From Microbacterium terricola (lineage in GTDB: Bacteria > Actinomycetota > Actinomycetes > Actinomycetales > Microbacteriaceae): a stretch of 64,000 nt of DNA. Position numbers and translations under genes: made by a program. The notes under the pieces were generated by a model. That model saw nothing but the letters and a program-made list of their open reading frames with translations. It was not told the DNA's origin and did not search any database. How positions within the stretch are numbered: the stretch's first letter is position 1; every line of letters begins with the position of its first letter. Where the stretch lies: the NCBI RefSeq assembly GCF_027943945.1, contig NZ_AP027141.1, positions 248,001 through 312,000 of the forward strand, given 5' to 3'. Positions 50,121 to 60,647 of this stretch are shown here, one piece after another.

Positions 50121-50154
50121 GGCCTCGCCGAGATCACGTGATCTCGGCGAGGCC
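50121..50154. repeat. 34-bp perfect palindrome, copy 2
   Basis: GGCCTCGCCGAGATCAC and its complement, the same 20-bp core as copy 1 with longer GC arms. It lies 40 bp before the stop of the convergent MFS gene. Together the two could serve as terminators of both genes. Confidence 0.85.
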
Positions 50155-50194
50155 AGACTGGCAGCAGGCTGGGCGGGCCTGCCGCAAACCGAGG

Positions 50195-52466
<2,272 letters not shown>

Positions 52467-52468
52467 GG

Positions 52469-52484
52469 AGTGCAGTATTGCACT
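52469..52484. promoter_or_regulatory. TetR operator
   Basis: AGTGCA-GTAT-TGCACT, perfect 6-bp arms, directly before the TetR start and 9 bp from the EamA start. A wider ATTGCA..TGCAAT pair (52477-52503) overlaps it. It can control both directions. Confidence 0.75.
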
Positions 52485-52493
52485 TTGGGTTGA

Positions 52494-53534
52494 ATGATGC
52501 AATTCACCGAGGTGGCGAGCGTCGCATTGCGCGGTGTTGCGCCCGCTGCCGGTCACGATCAGCCGCACCCCCACACTCGTGAGGTGGATCGATCTCGCGC
52601 GGGTGCGCCGGTGGCGGCGGTGGTGGTCTCGGTCGTGCTGTGGTCGACCGCGTACGGCCTGAGCGCGCTCGTGCTGGTAACCGCATCTCCTGCGGTCCTC
52701 TCCGAGCTGCGGCTGCTCCTCGCGGTGCCGCTCCTGGTGGCGATGGTGATCGTCCGCCGCGCCCCCGACCGCGGGCTGTGTGCCCTCGGTGCGGCGCTGC
52801 GCCGCCCCCGGACGGTGCTGCTCGCGCTGACCGGCGTCGCGCTCTTCTACCTGCCCAGCAACCTGGGTCTCGCCCTGTCATCCGCGGGCACGGCGGCGCT
52901 GATGTCGGCCTCGCTCCCCGTGCTCACGGCCCTGCTCGCCTGGGGGATGCTGCGGGAGAGGGTCACCGGACGGGTCGCGGCAGGGCTGGCGCTCACCACC
53001 TGCGGCATCGTGCTGGCCTCCGCCCGCGCGGCGCAGTTCGGGCTCGGCGCGGTGCTCCTGGTCGCCGGGCTCGCCTCGTACGCCCTGTACACCGTGCTGC
53101 TGCGGCGGCTTGCCCCGCCGCAGGGCGGCGCGCAGCGAACTGCGGGCGGCGCGGCGCCGGACCCCCTGGTCCTCGCGACCGCCACGGCGATCTGGGGCGC
53201 CCTCCTGCTGACGCCCTGGGTGGCTGTCGAGCTGGTCGCCGGCACGGCCGCGTGGCCCACGGGCACGACGGGGTGGGTCAGCATCCTCATCCTCGCCCTC
53301 GTGGTGACCGGCCCCACGATGGCGCTGTACAACTACGGCGCCGAGCGGGTGCCTGCGGCCTTCTCCGGCACGGCCGCCGCCGCTGTTCCCGTGCTCGGGT
53401 ACGCCTTCGCCGTCGTGCTCGGAGAGCCGCTCGAGCCGCTCAAGGTCGCCGGCGGCACCCTCGCGCTCGCCGGGATCGTCCTGGCCGCGATGCCCGCCCG
53501 CGCGTCCGCGCCCGTCGTGGTCAGCGCTTCTTGA
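52494..53534 (+). CDS. EamA/DMT-family transporter
   Basis: A 346-residue 10-helix transporter of the drug/metabolite superfamily with two EamA repeats: VSVVLWSTAYGLSALVL to LTTCGIVLASARAA, and VLLVAGLASYALYTVLLRRL to LALAGIVLAAMPA. A proline/charged loop separates the repeats. Start uncertain: ATG 52494/52497 directly beside the operator, or a later GTG (around 52583) nearer the first helix. Substrate unknown. Convergent with rnhA and overlapping it by 14 bp. Confidence 0.85.
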   Translation: MMQFTEVASVALRGVAPAAGHDQPHPHTREVDRSRAGAPVAAVVVSVVLWSTAYGLSALVLVTASPAVLSELRLLLAVPLLVAMVIVRRAPDRGLCALGAALRRPRTVLLALTGVALFYLPSNLGLALSSAGTAALMSASLPVLTALLAWGMLRERVTGRVAAGLALTTCGIVLASARAAQFGLGAVLLVAGLASYALYTVLLRRLAPPQGGAQRTAGGAAPDPLVLATATAIWGALLLTPWVAVELVAGTAAWPTGTTGWVSILILALVVTGPTMALYNYGAERVPAAFSGTAAAAVPVLGYAFAVVLGEPLEPLKVAGGTLALAGIVLAAMPARASAPVVVSAS

Positions 53535-54045
53535 CCGGATCGACGCTGACGTCGATCTTGTCCTGGGCCCCGAGGGACGACCAGGCGCTCTCGGTCCCTC
53601 CGGCGGCATGAACGGCTGCGCGCACCGCTCGCTCGTCGGCCCACTCGTTGAGCCGGTGGCCGCGGTGCCCCCGCACGTGCTCGAGCTCGACGTCCGGCAG
53701 GCCGGCCGCGCGCCGGGCATCGCGCACCTCGATGAGCTGCTCGAGGATGTCCTGGTTCTTCACCGGCGCCTTCGCGGCGGTCTTCCAGCCGCGCCGGCGG
53801 TGCCCGTCCATCCACTTCTCGTAGGTGTCGATGGCGTACTTCGAGTCGGCCTGCACGTGCAGCTGCTCGACGTCGGCGTGGTCGCGGATCGCGTAGAGCA
53901 GGCCGAGCAGCTCGCCGATGTTGTTCGTGCCGAGCACGAGCGAGCCGGCCGCCCAATGGCCGTCCTCGCCGACCCACGCCCATCCGGTCGGACCCGGGTT
54001 GCCCTTGCATGCGCCGTCGGTGGCGACGGTGTATCGATCGACCAT
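53521..54045 (-). CDS. rnhA: Ribonuclease HI
   Basis: A 174-residue RNase H that cuts RNA in RNA:DNA hybrids. The catalytic DEDD set is in place: Asp in ATDGACKGNPG (about 9), Glu in NNIGELLG (about 45), Asp in QADSKYAI (about 67), and Asp in NEWADERA. A HVRGHRGHRLNEWAD block supports type I. A C-terminal extension (about 35 residues, SSLGAQDKIDVSVDPVKKR) exceeds the E. coli form. GAGGGCAGG precedes ATG 54045. Confidence 0.95.
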   Translation of the reverse strand: MVDRYTVATDGACKGNPGPTGWAWVGEDGHWAAGSLVLGTNNIGELLGLLYAIRDHADVEQLHVQADSKYAIDTYEKWMDGHRRRGWKTAAKAPVKNQDILEQLIEVRDARRAAGLPDVELEHVRGHRGHRLNEWADERAVRAAVHAAGGTESAWSSLGAQDKIDVSVDPVKKR

Positions 54046-54105
54046 GTCCTGCCCTCTGAATGTCCCCAGCCAGGGTACCGACCGTCGCTGAGTACGCTGA
54101 CCCCT

Positions 54106-55674
54106 GTGGACCCCATCGTCGCAACGCTGTCGATCCTCGCCCTGGCGATCATCGCGTTCGTGAGCAACCGCCTGCCCCTCGGCATCGTCGCGCTCGGCGT
54201 CTCACTCGCTCTCTTCTTCACCGGCGTGCTGACGCTGCCGCAGGCCCTCGCGGGCTTCGGCGATCCGACCGTGCTGTTCATCGCGGCGCTGTTCGTCGTG
54301 AGCGAGTCGCTCGATGCCACCGGCGTGACGGCCTGGGCAGGGCAGAAGGTGATCGCGCGCGCCGGGACGAAGCGCGTCGTGCTGCTCATCGTGATCTGCC
54401 TGCTGTCGGCGGTCGTGACCGCCGTGATCAGCATCAACGGCGCGGTCGCGGCGCTGCTGCCGCTGGTGGTCGTCGTGGCCGCGCGCGCCGGGATCCCGAC
54501 ATCCCAGCTGCTCATGCCGCTCGCCTTCGCCGGGCATGCCGGGTCGATGCTGCTGCTGACGGGTACGCCGGTGAACATCATCGTGTCGGAGTTCGCCGAG
54601 CAGAGCGGCGGTCGGGCGTTCGGCTACGCGGAGTTCGCGCTGGTCGGCGTGCCCCTGGTGCTCGGGTCGCTGCTGATCATCGTGCTGTTCGGGCGGCGGC
54701 TGCTGCCGAGCCGCAACGGCGCGCTCATGCCGACCGACCTCGTCCGTCACGCCCGGCTGCTGCGAGGGCAATACGACCTGAGCCTGGACACCGGCACGCT
54801 GCTGGGCCCGGTGAACGGGGTCACCGAGGTCGTGATCCCGCCTCGTTCGCCACTGATCGGCACGATCGTGTCGCCTGGCATGGCCACGCCGGACGGCCAG
54901 CTCGTCGTCCTCGCCGCGCGCCGCGGCGAGGATCAGCTCAAGGGGCAGCGCATCGTCGTGCAGGCGGGCGACGCGCTGCTGCTGCAGGGCACGTGGGACG
55001 ATCTGTCGCGGCACACCCAGGGCGACAGCGTGCTGGCCGTGGATGCGCCGGAGCAGCTGCGCCGCGCGGTGCCCCTCGGGAAGGGTGCGCGGCGGGCGCT
55101 CTGGATCCTCCTCGCGATGGTGGTCCTGCTCGCCACCGGGCTGGTGCCGCCCGCGGTCGCGGCCCTGCTCGCGGCAGGCGCGCTCGTCGTCACGCGCACC
55201 GTCACCACCACGCAGGCGTACCACTCGATCTCGTGGACCACGATCGTGCTCATCGCGGGGATGATCCCGCTGTCGACCGCCGTCACCCAGACCGGCACGG
55301 CCGACCTTGTCGCCGGACGCCTGCTCGCCCTGATGGGCGACGCGAACCCGTACGCCGTGCTGCTCGTGCTGGTGCTGCTCACCCTCGTGCTCGGCCAGCT
55401 GATCAGCAACGCCGCCACGGTGCTGGTGATCGCACCCATCGCGGTGTCGGTCGCCACGACCATGGACCTGTCCGTCCAGCCGTTCATGATGGCGCTGACC
55501 GTCGCCGGCGCCGCCGCGTTCTTCACCCCGATCGCGACGCCCGCGAACCTCATGGTGATGGAGCCGGGCGGCTACCGCTTCGGCGACTACTGGAAGCTCG
55601 GCCTTCCCCTCGCGGTGCTGTTCGTCGCGGTCGCCGTCATGTATGTGCCGCTCATCTGGCCGTTCGCGGGCTGA
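54106..55674 (+). CDS. SLC13/DASS-family permease with TrkA-C domain
   Basis: A 522-residue membrane protein: about 10-12 helices of the ion transporter/DASS fold with an RCK_C/TrkA-C domain inserted (about 215-310: DLSLDTGTLLGPVNGVTEVV, LIGTIVSPG, DALLLQGTWDDLSRH). Substrate loops are LTGTPVNIIVSE and PIATPANLMVMEPGGY with the paired T-P-[AV]-N. It likely imports dicarboxylates, sulfate or similar. GTG 54106 has TACGCT 7 nt upstream (54093-54098). The next gene starts 3 bp later. Confidence 0.87.
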   Translation: MDPIVATLSILALAIIAFVSNRLPLGIVALGVSLALFFTGVLTLPQALAGFGDPTVLFIAALFVVSESLDATGVTAWAGQKVIARAGTKRVVLLIVICLLSAVVTAVISINGAVAALLPLVVVVAARAGIPTSQLLMPLAFAGHAGSMLLLTGTPVNIIVSEFAEQSGGRAFGYAEFALVGVPLVLGSLLIIVLFGRRLLPSRNGALMPTDLVRHARLLRGQYDLSLDTGTLLGPVNGVTEVVIPPRSPLIGTIVSPGMATPDGQLVVLAARRGEDQLKGQRIVVQAGDALLLQGTWDDLSRHTQGDSVLAVDAPEQLRRAVPLGKGARRALWILLAMVVLLATGLVPPAVAALLAAGALVVTRTVTTTQAYHSISWTTIVLIAGMIPLSTAVTQTGTADLVAGRLLALMGDANPYAVLLVLVLLTLVLGQLISNAATVLVIAPIAVSVATTMDLSVQPFMMALTVAGAAAFFTPIATPANLMVMEPGGYRFGDYWKLGLPLAVLFVAVAVMYVPLIWPFAG

Positions 55675-55677
55675 CCG

Positions 55678-56568
55678 ATGGCGACCGTTGCGGACGAAGC
55701 GCGCGCACTGCGCGTCTCCCTGATCGCGAATGCGGTGCTCTCGCTGGGGGCGCTCGCACTCGGACTCGTCCTGGGGATCCGGGTGCTCGTGTTCGACGGG
55801 GCTTTCGGGATCATCGGCATGGTCACGACGTGGATGGCGCTCGGTGCGTCGCGCAAAGCGCTTCAGGATCCGACGCGCAGGAACCCGTTCGGATGGCCCG
55901 CGCTCGTGCCCCTCGTCGTCGCGGTGCAGGGCGTCGCCGCACTCGCGACCCTGGTGATCGCCGCAGGGGATGCGGTGATCGTCATCGCGGACGGCGGCCA
56001 GGACATCGCCGTGGGCGTCGTCGCCGGCTACGGCGTCGTGCTCGCCGTCGGCTCGGGGATCGTGGCGTGGTGGCTGGGGCGCACCTCGAGCGACCTCGTG
56101 CACGCGGAGGCGCTGGACTGGCGCGGCAGCGCGATCCGTGCGGCGGTCGTCGCCGCCGGCGCCGGTGTTGCGGCGATCCTGTCGGCGGCGTCGGTCACCT
56201 CGCTGCTCCCGTACGTCGACCCGGTGCTCGTGCTGGCGTCGTGCGTGCTCGTCGCGCCCCTGCCGATCTCGCTGGTGCGACACGGGGTCGGCGAGCTCCT
56301 GGAGGGCGCCCCGCCCGCAGGCACCGCCGCGCAGGTGGACGCCGCTGTCGTCGCGGTGACGGATGCCCGTGGCCTGTCGGCACCGGTCGTCCGGGCGGCC
56401 AAGCTCGGCCATCGCCTATACCTCGAGGTCATCTACCACGTCGAGCCGGGGCGCTGGTCGATCGATGAGCAGGACGAGATCCGCCGTGACATCCTGACCC
56501 GCCTGGACGGGCTCGGACTGGAGGTGTGGCCGTCGATCGAGCTCACCACCGACCCGGGCTTCGACTGA
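55678..56568 (+). CDS. CDF-like cation efflux protein
   Basis: A 296-residue protein with six helices and a C-terminal cytosolic domain (GHRLYLEVIYHVEPGRW). LIANAVLSLGALALGLVLGI, VFDGAFGIIGMVTTWMAL and SDLVHAEALDWRGSAIRAAVV are CDF-type segments, with Asp in FDG and Asp in LDW at metal positions. Probably cotranscribed with the SLC13 gene, 3 bp upstream. Metal unknown. The family call is firm, the details less so. Confidence 0.83.
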   Translation: MATVADEARALRVSLIANAVLSLGALALGLVLGIRVLVFDGAFGIIGMVTTWMALGASRKALQDPTRRNPFGWPALVPLVVAVQGVAALATLVIAAGDAVIVIADGGQDIAVGVVAGYGVVLAVGSGIVAWWLGRTSSDLVHAEALDWRGSAIRAAVVAAGAGVAAILSAASVTSLLPYVDPVLVLASCVLVAPLPISLVRHGVGELLEGAPPAGTAAQVDAAVVAVTDARGLSAPVVRAAKLGHRLYLEVIYHVEPGRWSIDEQDEIRRDILTRLDGLGLEVWPSIELTTDPGFD

Positions 56569-56617
56569 GCGCCGCGCTGCCGCATCCGGCCTCAGGGTGC
56601 CGACTAGGATCTGCGCC

Positions 56618-56935
56618 ATGGGGAGATTCATCTACGACACCATGTCGAATTCCGTCGACATCGACGACCGCACCCTCGCGCATCTGCGCATCGTCGTGAT
56701 GAACAAGCTGCGCCGTGCCGAGCCGTTCATGTTCGACGTCGAGATGGGCGACGGCAGCGGTCGTCGCAGCTTCTGGATGCACCCGGGGGTGCCGCTCCAG
56801 TTCCACTTCTTCGGCAGCCGTCAGGCGTGGATCAACCGCGCCTGGATCGAGGATCTGATGCAGGCCGCGAGCGGTCCGAACGGGCTGACCATCACGCCGG
56901 AACCGGCCGAGGACAAGGCGCCCGAAGAGGGCTGA
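56618..56935 (+). CDS. DUF7882-family protein (paralogue 3)
   Basis: A 105-residue paralogue: MGRFIYDTMSNSVDIDDRTL, LRIVVMNKLRRAEPFMFDV, SGRRSFWMHPGVPLQFHF, AWIEDLMQAASGPNGLTI and PEP. It is closer to paralogue 1 than to 2 and 4. TAGGAT (56605-56610) is 7 nt before ATG 56618. It ends 3 bp from the end of paralogue 4 on the opposite strand, so two diverged copies lie tail to tail. Function unknown. Confidence 0.87.
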   Translation: MGRFIYDTMSNSVDIDDRTLAHLRIVVMNKLRRAEPFMFDVEMGDGSGRRSFWMHPGVPLQFHFFGSRQAWINRAWIEDLMQAASGPNGLTITPEPAEDKAPEEG

Positions 56936-56938
56936 GCG

Positions 56939-57289
56939 TTACGCGTCGGCGTCGTCGAGGACGGGGATCGGCCCGGTCACGATGTGCTCGTCGACCAGAA
57001 GGATGCCGCCCGACGAGTTCGCCGAGTTCGCCAGTTCCTCGATCCAGTCGCGGCTGAGATCCGCGGGCTCAGGGTCGTCGAAGACGAAGCGCAGCGGGAT
57101 CGACGGGTGGATCCAGATCGTGCTGCGGCCGCGGGGCTCGTCGTCGAGGTGCCGCCACGACACGGTGAAGCTCTCGTTGCGGCGCAGCTTGGTCGCGATG
57201 ACGACCTTGAGGTGCGCCAGGGCACGGTCTTCGACATGGATGGGCGATGCCGTGCCGCCGTAGTAGATGGTCCCCACGGGCACCAACAT
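56939..57289 (-). CDS. DUF7882-family protein (paralogue 4)
   Basis: A 116-residue paralogue very similar to paralogue 2: GTIYYGGTASPIHVEDRAL, HLKVVIATKLRRNESFTVSW, PRGRSTIWIHPSIPLRFVF and DWIEELANSANSSGGILLV. ATG 57289 gives MLVPVGTIYYGG; GTG 57277 would give the family-type M-G-T start and may be the true one. It faces the gene at 57319, 29 bp away. The C-terminal VTGPIPVLDDADA differs from paralogue 2. Confidence 0.85.
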   Translation of the reverse strand: MLVPVGTIYYGGTASPIHVEDRALAHLKVVIATKLRRNESFTVSWRHLDDEPRGRSTIWIHPSIPLRFVFDDPEPADLSRDWIEELANSANSSGGILLVDEHIVTGPIPVLDDADA

Positions 57290-57318
57290 ACCTCGCGCGC
57301 GGTCGGTAGCCTGACGGG

Positions 57319-57804
57319 GTGAACGAGCCCCTCGCCGCCCTGCTGGACGGGGCCAGAGCGCGCCTCGACGGCGCGCACCGCGAGGCGCTCGGCGAGCTGG
57401 TGTCGCCGCGGCGGGTGCTCGGTCTCGCGCGGGCGCCGCGGATCGTGCCACGGGGCACCGCCTGGCACCTCGGCGTGCTGCTGCTCACCGACGATGCCGT
57501 GCTCGCCACCGGCGAGATCGTGGTGGCGCGGGAGGAGGTGCGCCGCGGCTTCGCGGCCGAGTCGCAGCGGCGTCGCGCGGAGCTCGCCGCCGCCGCGCAT
57601 CGCGGTGGCTTCCCGGAGGGTCGTCCCGTGCACATCGGATGGCGGATGCTGTCGCTCGACGCCGTCGACGGGGAATCCGATCCGCTGCGCGTCGTCTCCG
57701 GTGTGCCGAGCGTGCGGTGGAGCGCTGCCGGCGGCCACGTGCCGCTCGCAGCGTACCTGGACGAGCGGATCGAGCTGCTCGTGCACCCGCCTGCGGGGGC
57801 CTAG
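57319..57804 (+). CDS. Hypothetical protein
   Basis: A 161-residue soluble protein. LAALLDGARARLDGAHREAL is an N-terminal helix; SPRRVLGLARAPRIVPRGTAWHLGVLLL begins the domain; the last part is beta-rich (IGWRMLSLDAVDGE, VPLAAYLDERIELLVHPP). Family not recognised. TAGCCT (57307-57312), 6 nt before GTG 57319, supports the start and a leaderless mRNA. Confidence 0.7.
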   Translation: MNEPLAALLDGARARLDGAHREALGELVSPRRVLGLARAPRIVPRGTAWHLGVLLLTDDAVLATGEIVVAREEVRRGFAAESQRRRAELAAAAHRGGFPEGRPVHIGWRMLSLDAVDGESDPLRVVSGVPSVRWSAAGGHVPLAAYLDERIELLVHPPAGA

Positions 57805-57857
57805 CCGCGCTGTCAAGCCCCCCGACGTGCACGGCCCCGGTTTCGTAAGGTGGCGGC

Positions 57858-58655
57858 ATGAGAGCCTCCGACATCGCCCGGCAGGTCACCGTGATCGTCG
57901 CCACCTGCGCCATGATCCTCGCGGCCATGGTCGGGGCCGGTCTGTTCGGCGGCACCTCGGTGCAGGACCTGCAGGGCGGGGCGCTCGACGCGGATGCCAC
58001 GGTGCTCGCGCCCGCCCGCCCGGCGTTCTCGATCTGGACCGTGATCTACCTCGGCCTCATCGCGTATGCGATCTGGCAGGCGCTGCCCGGTCAGCGCACG
58101 AGTCCCCGTCAGCGCGCGGTCGGCTGGTGGGTGGCGGTGACCTGCCTGCTCAATGGGCTGTGGCTGCTCCTCGCCCAGTTCTCGACGCTGCCGTGGACGG
58201 TCGTCGGCATCGTGCTGCTGCTGGTCGCGCTGTGCACCCTCTTCCGGATCGTGGTGCTCGGCCGCGTCGGCGATGAGGGCATCATCGACGCTGCCCTCAT
58301 CGACGGCGTCACCGGGCTCCACCTGGGCTGGGTGGCCCTGGCGACCGTCGCGAACACCACCGCCTGGCTGACCGTGATCGCCCCCGAAGAGTGGGGGGCG
58401 CAGTCCGACCTCATCGGGTGCCTGGTGCTGACCGTCGTCGCCCTGATCGGGCTCGCCCTCGCCTGGGCCAGTCACTGGCGGCTCGCGCCCGCACTGGCGA
58501 TGGCCTGGGGGCTGAGCTGGATCGCGGTGGGACGGCTCACCGGTGAGCCCGCCAGCATCCCGATCGGCGTCGCCGCCATCGTGGCCGCCTCGATCATCCT
58601 GCTGCCGACGCTCGTGCTGGCCGCGGCGCGGCTGGTGAGCCCGGCGACCGAATGA
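57858..58655 (+). CDS. TspO/MBR-related membrane protein
   Basis: A 265-residue membrane protein with about eight helices. PARPAFSIWTVIYLGLIAYAIW resembles the tryptophan-rich TspO/translocator motif; it has a longer C-terminal half than classic TspO (about 160). The role (porphyrin, or small hydrophobe handling) is a guess from the family. TAAGGT (57846-57851) is 6 nt before ATG 57858, a leaderless start. Confidence 0.8.
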   Translation: MRASDIARQVTVIVATCAMILAAMVGAGLFGGTSVQDLQGGALDADATVLAPARPAFSIWTVIYLGLIAYAIWQALPGQRTSPRQRAVGWWVAVTCLLNGLWLLLAQFSTLPWTVVGIVLLLVALCTLFRIVVLGRVGDEGIIDAALIDGVTGLHLGWVALATVANTTAWLTVIAPEEWGAQSDLIGCLVLTVVALIGLALAWASHWRLAPALAMAWGLSWIAVGRLTGEPASIPIGVAAIVAASIILLPTLVLAAARLVSPATE

Positions 58656-58679
58656 CGGCGGCCCGCTGCCGCCGGTGGG

Positions 58680-59423
58680 TCAGGCGTCGGCGAACCGGCG
58701 GGCGAACGCGCGGAGCAGGCGCACCGGCTCGGTGACGGATGCCGCCAGCACCCGCTGGGAGATCACCTCGTAGTCCTCGGCGGCGAAGTACCCGTCGTTG
58801 CGGTAGATCGCCATCCGCTCGGTGAAGGCCTGCGTCGTCGGCTCAGGGTGGAACTGGGTCGCGTACAGCCGGTCGCCCACACGGTAGGCCTGCACGGGGC
58901 AGTCCGCGTTGGTGGCGAGCAGCGTGCCGCCAGGGGGCACGGCGACGCTGCCCTCCTTGTGCGCGGTCAGGGCGGTGAACCGGTCGGCGAGCCCCCCGAA
59001 GAGGGGGTCGGAGCGCCCCGCGGCCGTGACCTCGATCGTGGCGGGCCCGGTGTCCTCGGGGTAGGCGCGGCTCACGTCGCCGCCCAGCATCCGTCCGACG
59101 ACGCCGATGCCGTAGCAGGTGAACAGCGCCGCGGGTCCCTCGCCGCCGGCCGCAGCCGCCGCGATGCGCTCGAGCCCGGCTTCGAGGGCGAGCTGCGCCG
59201 TGGTCTTCGATGACGCGGGGTCCGTGGCGTTGAACGGGCTGCCGCCGACGACGAACCCGGCGTAGCGGTCGAACACGTCGTCGGGAAGCGGATCGCGCAC
59301 CAGGTCGAGCTGATGCAGTCGCTGCGGATCGAGGCGGGTGGCCGCCCGGAACGACTCGTACTCCGCCGCGGCGGCCCCCTGCTGCGGCCGCACGCACACA
59401 TAGAGGAGCGGTGCGGACGTCAT
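58680..59423 (-). CDS. Class I glutamine amidotransferase-like protein
   Basis: A 247-residue stand-alone GATase. Nucleophile Cys in LFTCYGIGVVGR, His in ATQFHPEPTTQAF, and YAGFVVGGSPFNATDP preceding. Stand-alone members act on GMP synthase-like or polyamine substrates; the role here is unknown. The minus-strand TAGAAT lies 6 nt before ATG 59423, so it is leaderless. Confidence 0.88.
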   Translation of the reverse strand: MTSAPLLYVCVRPQQGAAAAEYESFRAATRLDPQRLHQLDLVRDPLPDDVFDRYAGFVVGGSPFNATDPASSKTTAQLALEAGLERIAAAAAGGEGPAALFTCYGIGVVGRMLGGDVSRAYPEDTGPATIEVTAAGRSDPLFGGLADRFTALTAHKEGSVAVPPGGTLLATNADCPVQAYRVGDRLYATQFHPEPTTQAFTERMAIYRNDGYFAAEDYEVISQRVLAASVTEPVRLLRAFARRFADA

Positions 59424-59474
59424 GGCGAGATTCTAGGCGGCGCTCCGGCCCGCGCGCGATGCGCGGACCGCCGA

Positions 59475-60209
59475 TCAGCCGCGCGAGGAGTTCGCGGTGC
59501 GGCCACGGACGATGCCGACGAACGCGTCGACCGCGGGTGTGGTGCGCTCGGACACCCAGGCCAGCGCGACCGTGGAGGTCGGGCCGTCGCGCAGCGGACG
59601 CACGGCGACGTCCTTGCGGTGGTGCAGTCGCGCGAGCGACATCGGCACGAGTACCACTCCCACGCCGGCGGCGACGGTCGCGATCGCCTCGGCGGTGTCG
59701 GCGGGTGCGGCGAAGCGGGGAGCGAGGGCGCCCGGCACGGTCACGGCGAGCACGTCGTCGCGTGGCGTGACGACGATCTCGCCGGCCAGGTCGGCGAGAT
59801 CGAGCTCGTCGGCGGCGGTCAGGTGCGACTCGGACCCCACGACGACGACGGGCAGCTCGTCGTAGAGGGGGATGACGTGCAGGCCGTCGCGCTCGATCGG
59901 GAGGCGGACGAGCGCCGCGTCGACGATGCCCTCGGCGAGGGCGGTCCGCTGCTCCTGGACCTCGAGGGGATGCAGCTCGAGCGGCGCGTCCGGGTGGCGC
60001 GACTTCCAGGTGTCGATCCACTTGCCCGGGGTGGCGCCGGGGATCGCGCCGAGGACGAGCGGGCCGACCGCCGGCTCGACGACGGGCTCCGGCGCCGGAG
60101 GCTTCGGCTTCGCGCGCGGCGCCGGCTTGGGTGTGCGGGATGCTGCCGCCCGCCCCTTCCCGTTCGCCTGGCGCGCCGGGCGCCCGCGTGAACCGCCGCT
60201 CTTCGCCAT
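59475..60209 (-). CDS. LysR substrate-binding domain protein without LysR HTH, AT-hook-like N-terminus
   Basis: A 244-residue protein. The C-terminal part (about 50-244) is a LysR effector domain: LVLGAIPGATPGKWIDTW, GIVDAALVRLPIERDGL, and VAAGVGVVLVPMSLARLHH. There is no winged helix. The first 45 residues are basic and Pro-rich; SRGRPARQ at 7-14 has an AT-hook core (RGRP), with more Lys/Pro (KPAPRAKPKPPAPEP). It may bind DNA through the hook. Minus-strand TACGCT, 6 nt before ATG 60209, marks the start. Confidence 0.85.
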   Translation of the reverse strand: MAKSGGSRGRPARQANGKGRAAASRTPKPAPRAKPKPPAPEPVVEPAVGPLVLGAIPGATPGKWIDTWKSRHPDAPLELHPLEVQEQRTALAEGIVDAALVRLPIERDGLHVIPLYDELPVVVVGSESHLTAADELDLADLAGEIVVTPRDDVLAVTVPGALAPRFAAPADTAEAIATVAAGVGVVLVPMSLARLHHRKDVAVRPLRDGPTSTVALAWVSERTTPAVDAFVGIVRGRTANSSRG

Positions 60210-60242
60210 GCCGCCAGCGTAGCCGGGCGCTAGGGTTCGCTC

Positions 60243-60641
60243 ATGGTCGCGATCATCGCAACGGTCTCCGGCGCCCTCGCGGCGCTGCTGCACGTGTACA
60301 TCTTCCTGATGGAGAGCGTCCAGTGGACGCAGCCCCGGGTGTGGAAGCGCTTCGGCGTGGCCGATCAGGCTGCCGCCGACACGATCAAGCCGATGGCGTA
60401 CAACCAGGGGTTCTACAACCTCTTCCTCGCGATCGGCGCGATCATCGGCATCGCGCTGTTCTGGGCGGGGGAGCCGTCGACGATCGCCGACGTGGCGGGG
60501 CGCACGCTCGTGCTCTACAGCCTGGGCTCGATGGCCGCCGCAGCGCTCGTGCTGGTCTCCGGCGGGACCCGCTACCTGCGCCCCGCGCTCGTGCAGGGCA
60601 CGCTGCCGCTGATCGGCTTCGTGCTCTTCCTGTTCGCCTGA
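60243..60641 (+). CDS. DUF1304 membrane protein
   Basis: A 132-residue four-helix membrane protein. LLHVYIFLMESVQWTQPRVW near the start and MAYNQGFYNLFLAIGAIIGI are DUF1304 signatures. The family has no known function. TAGGGT (60231-60236) is 6 nt before ATG 60243. The divergent LysR-domain gene starts 33 bp away, so their -10 boxes are only 9 bp apart and the promoters must overlap. Confidence 0.92.
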   Translation: MVAIIATVSGALAALLHVYIFLMESVQWTQPRVWKRFGVADQAAADTIKPMAYNQGFYNLFLAIGAIIGIALFWAGEPSTIADVAGRTLVLYSLGSMAAAALVLVSGGTRYLRPALVQGTLPLIGFVLFLFA

Positions 60642-60647
60642 GCCCGG

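Noticed and set aside
54202..56412. A 736-codon minus-strand open frame opposite SLC13 and CDF genes
   Set aside because: Shadow of high-GC genes; no domain, extreme Arg/Asp/His content.
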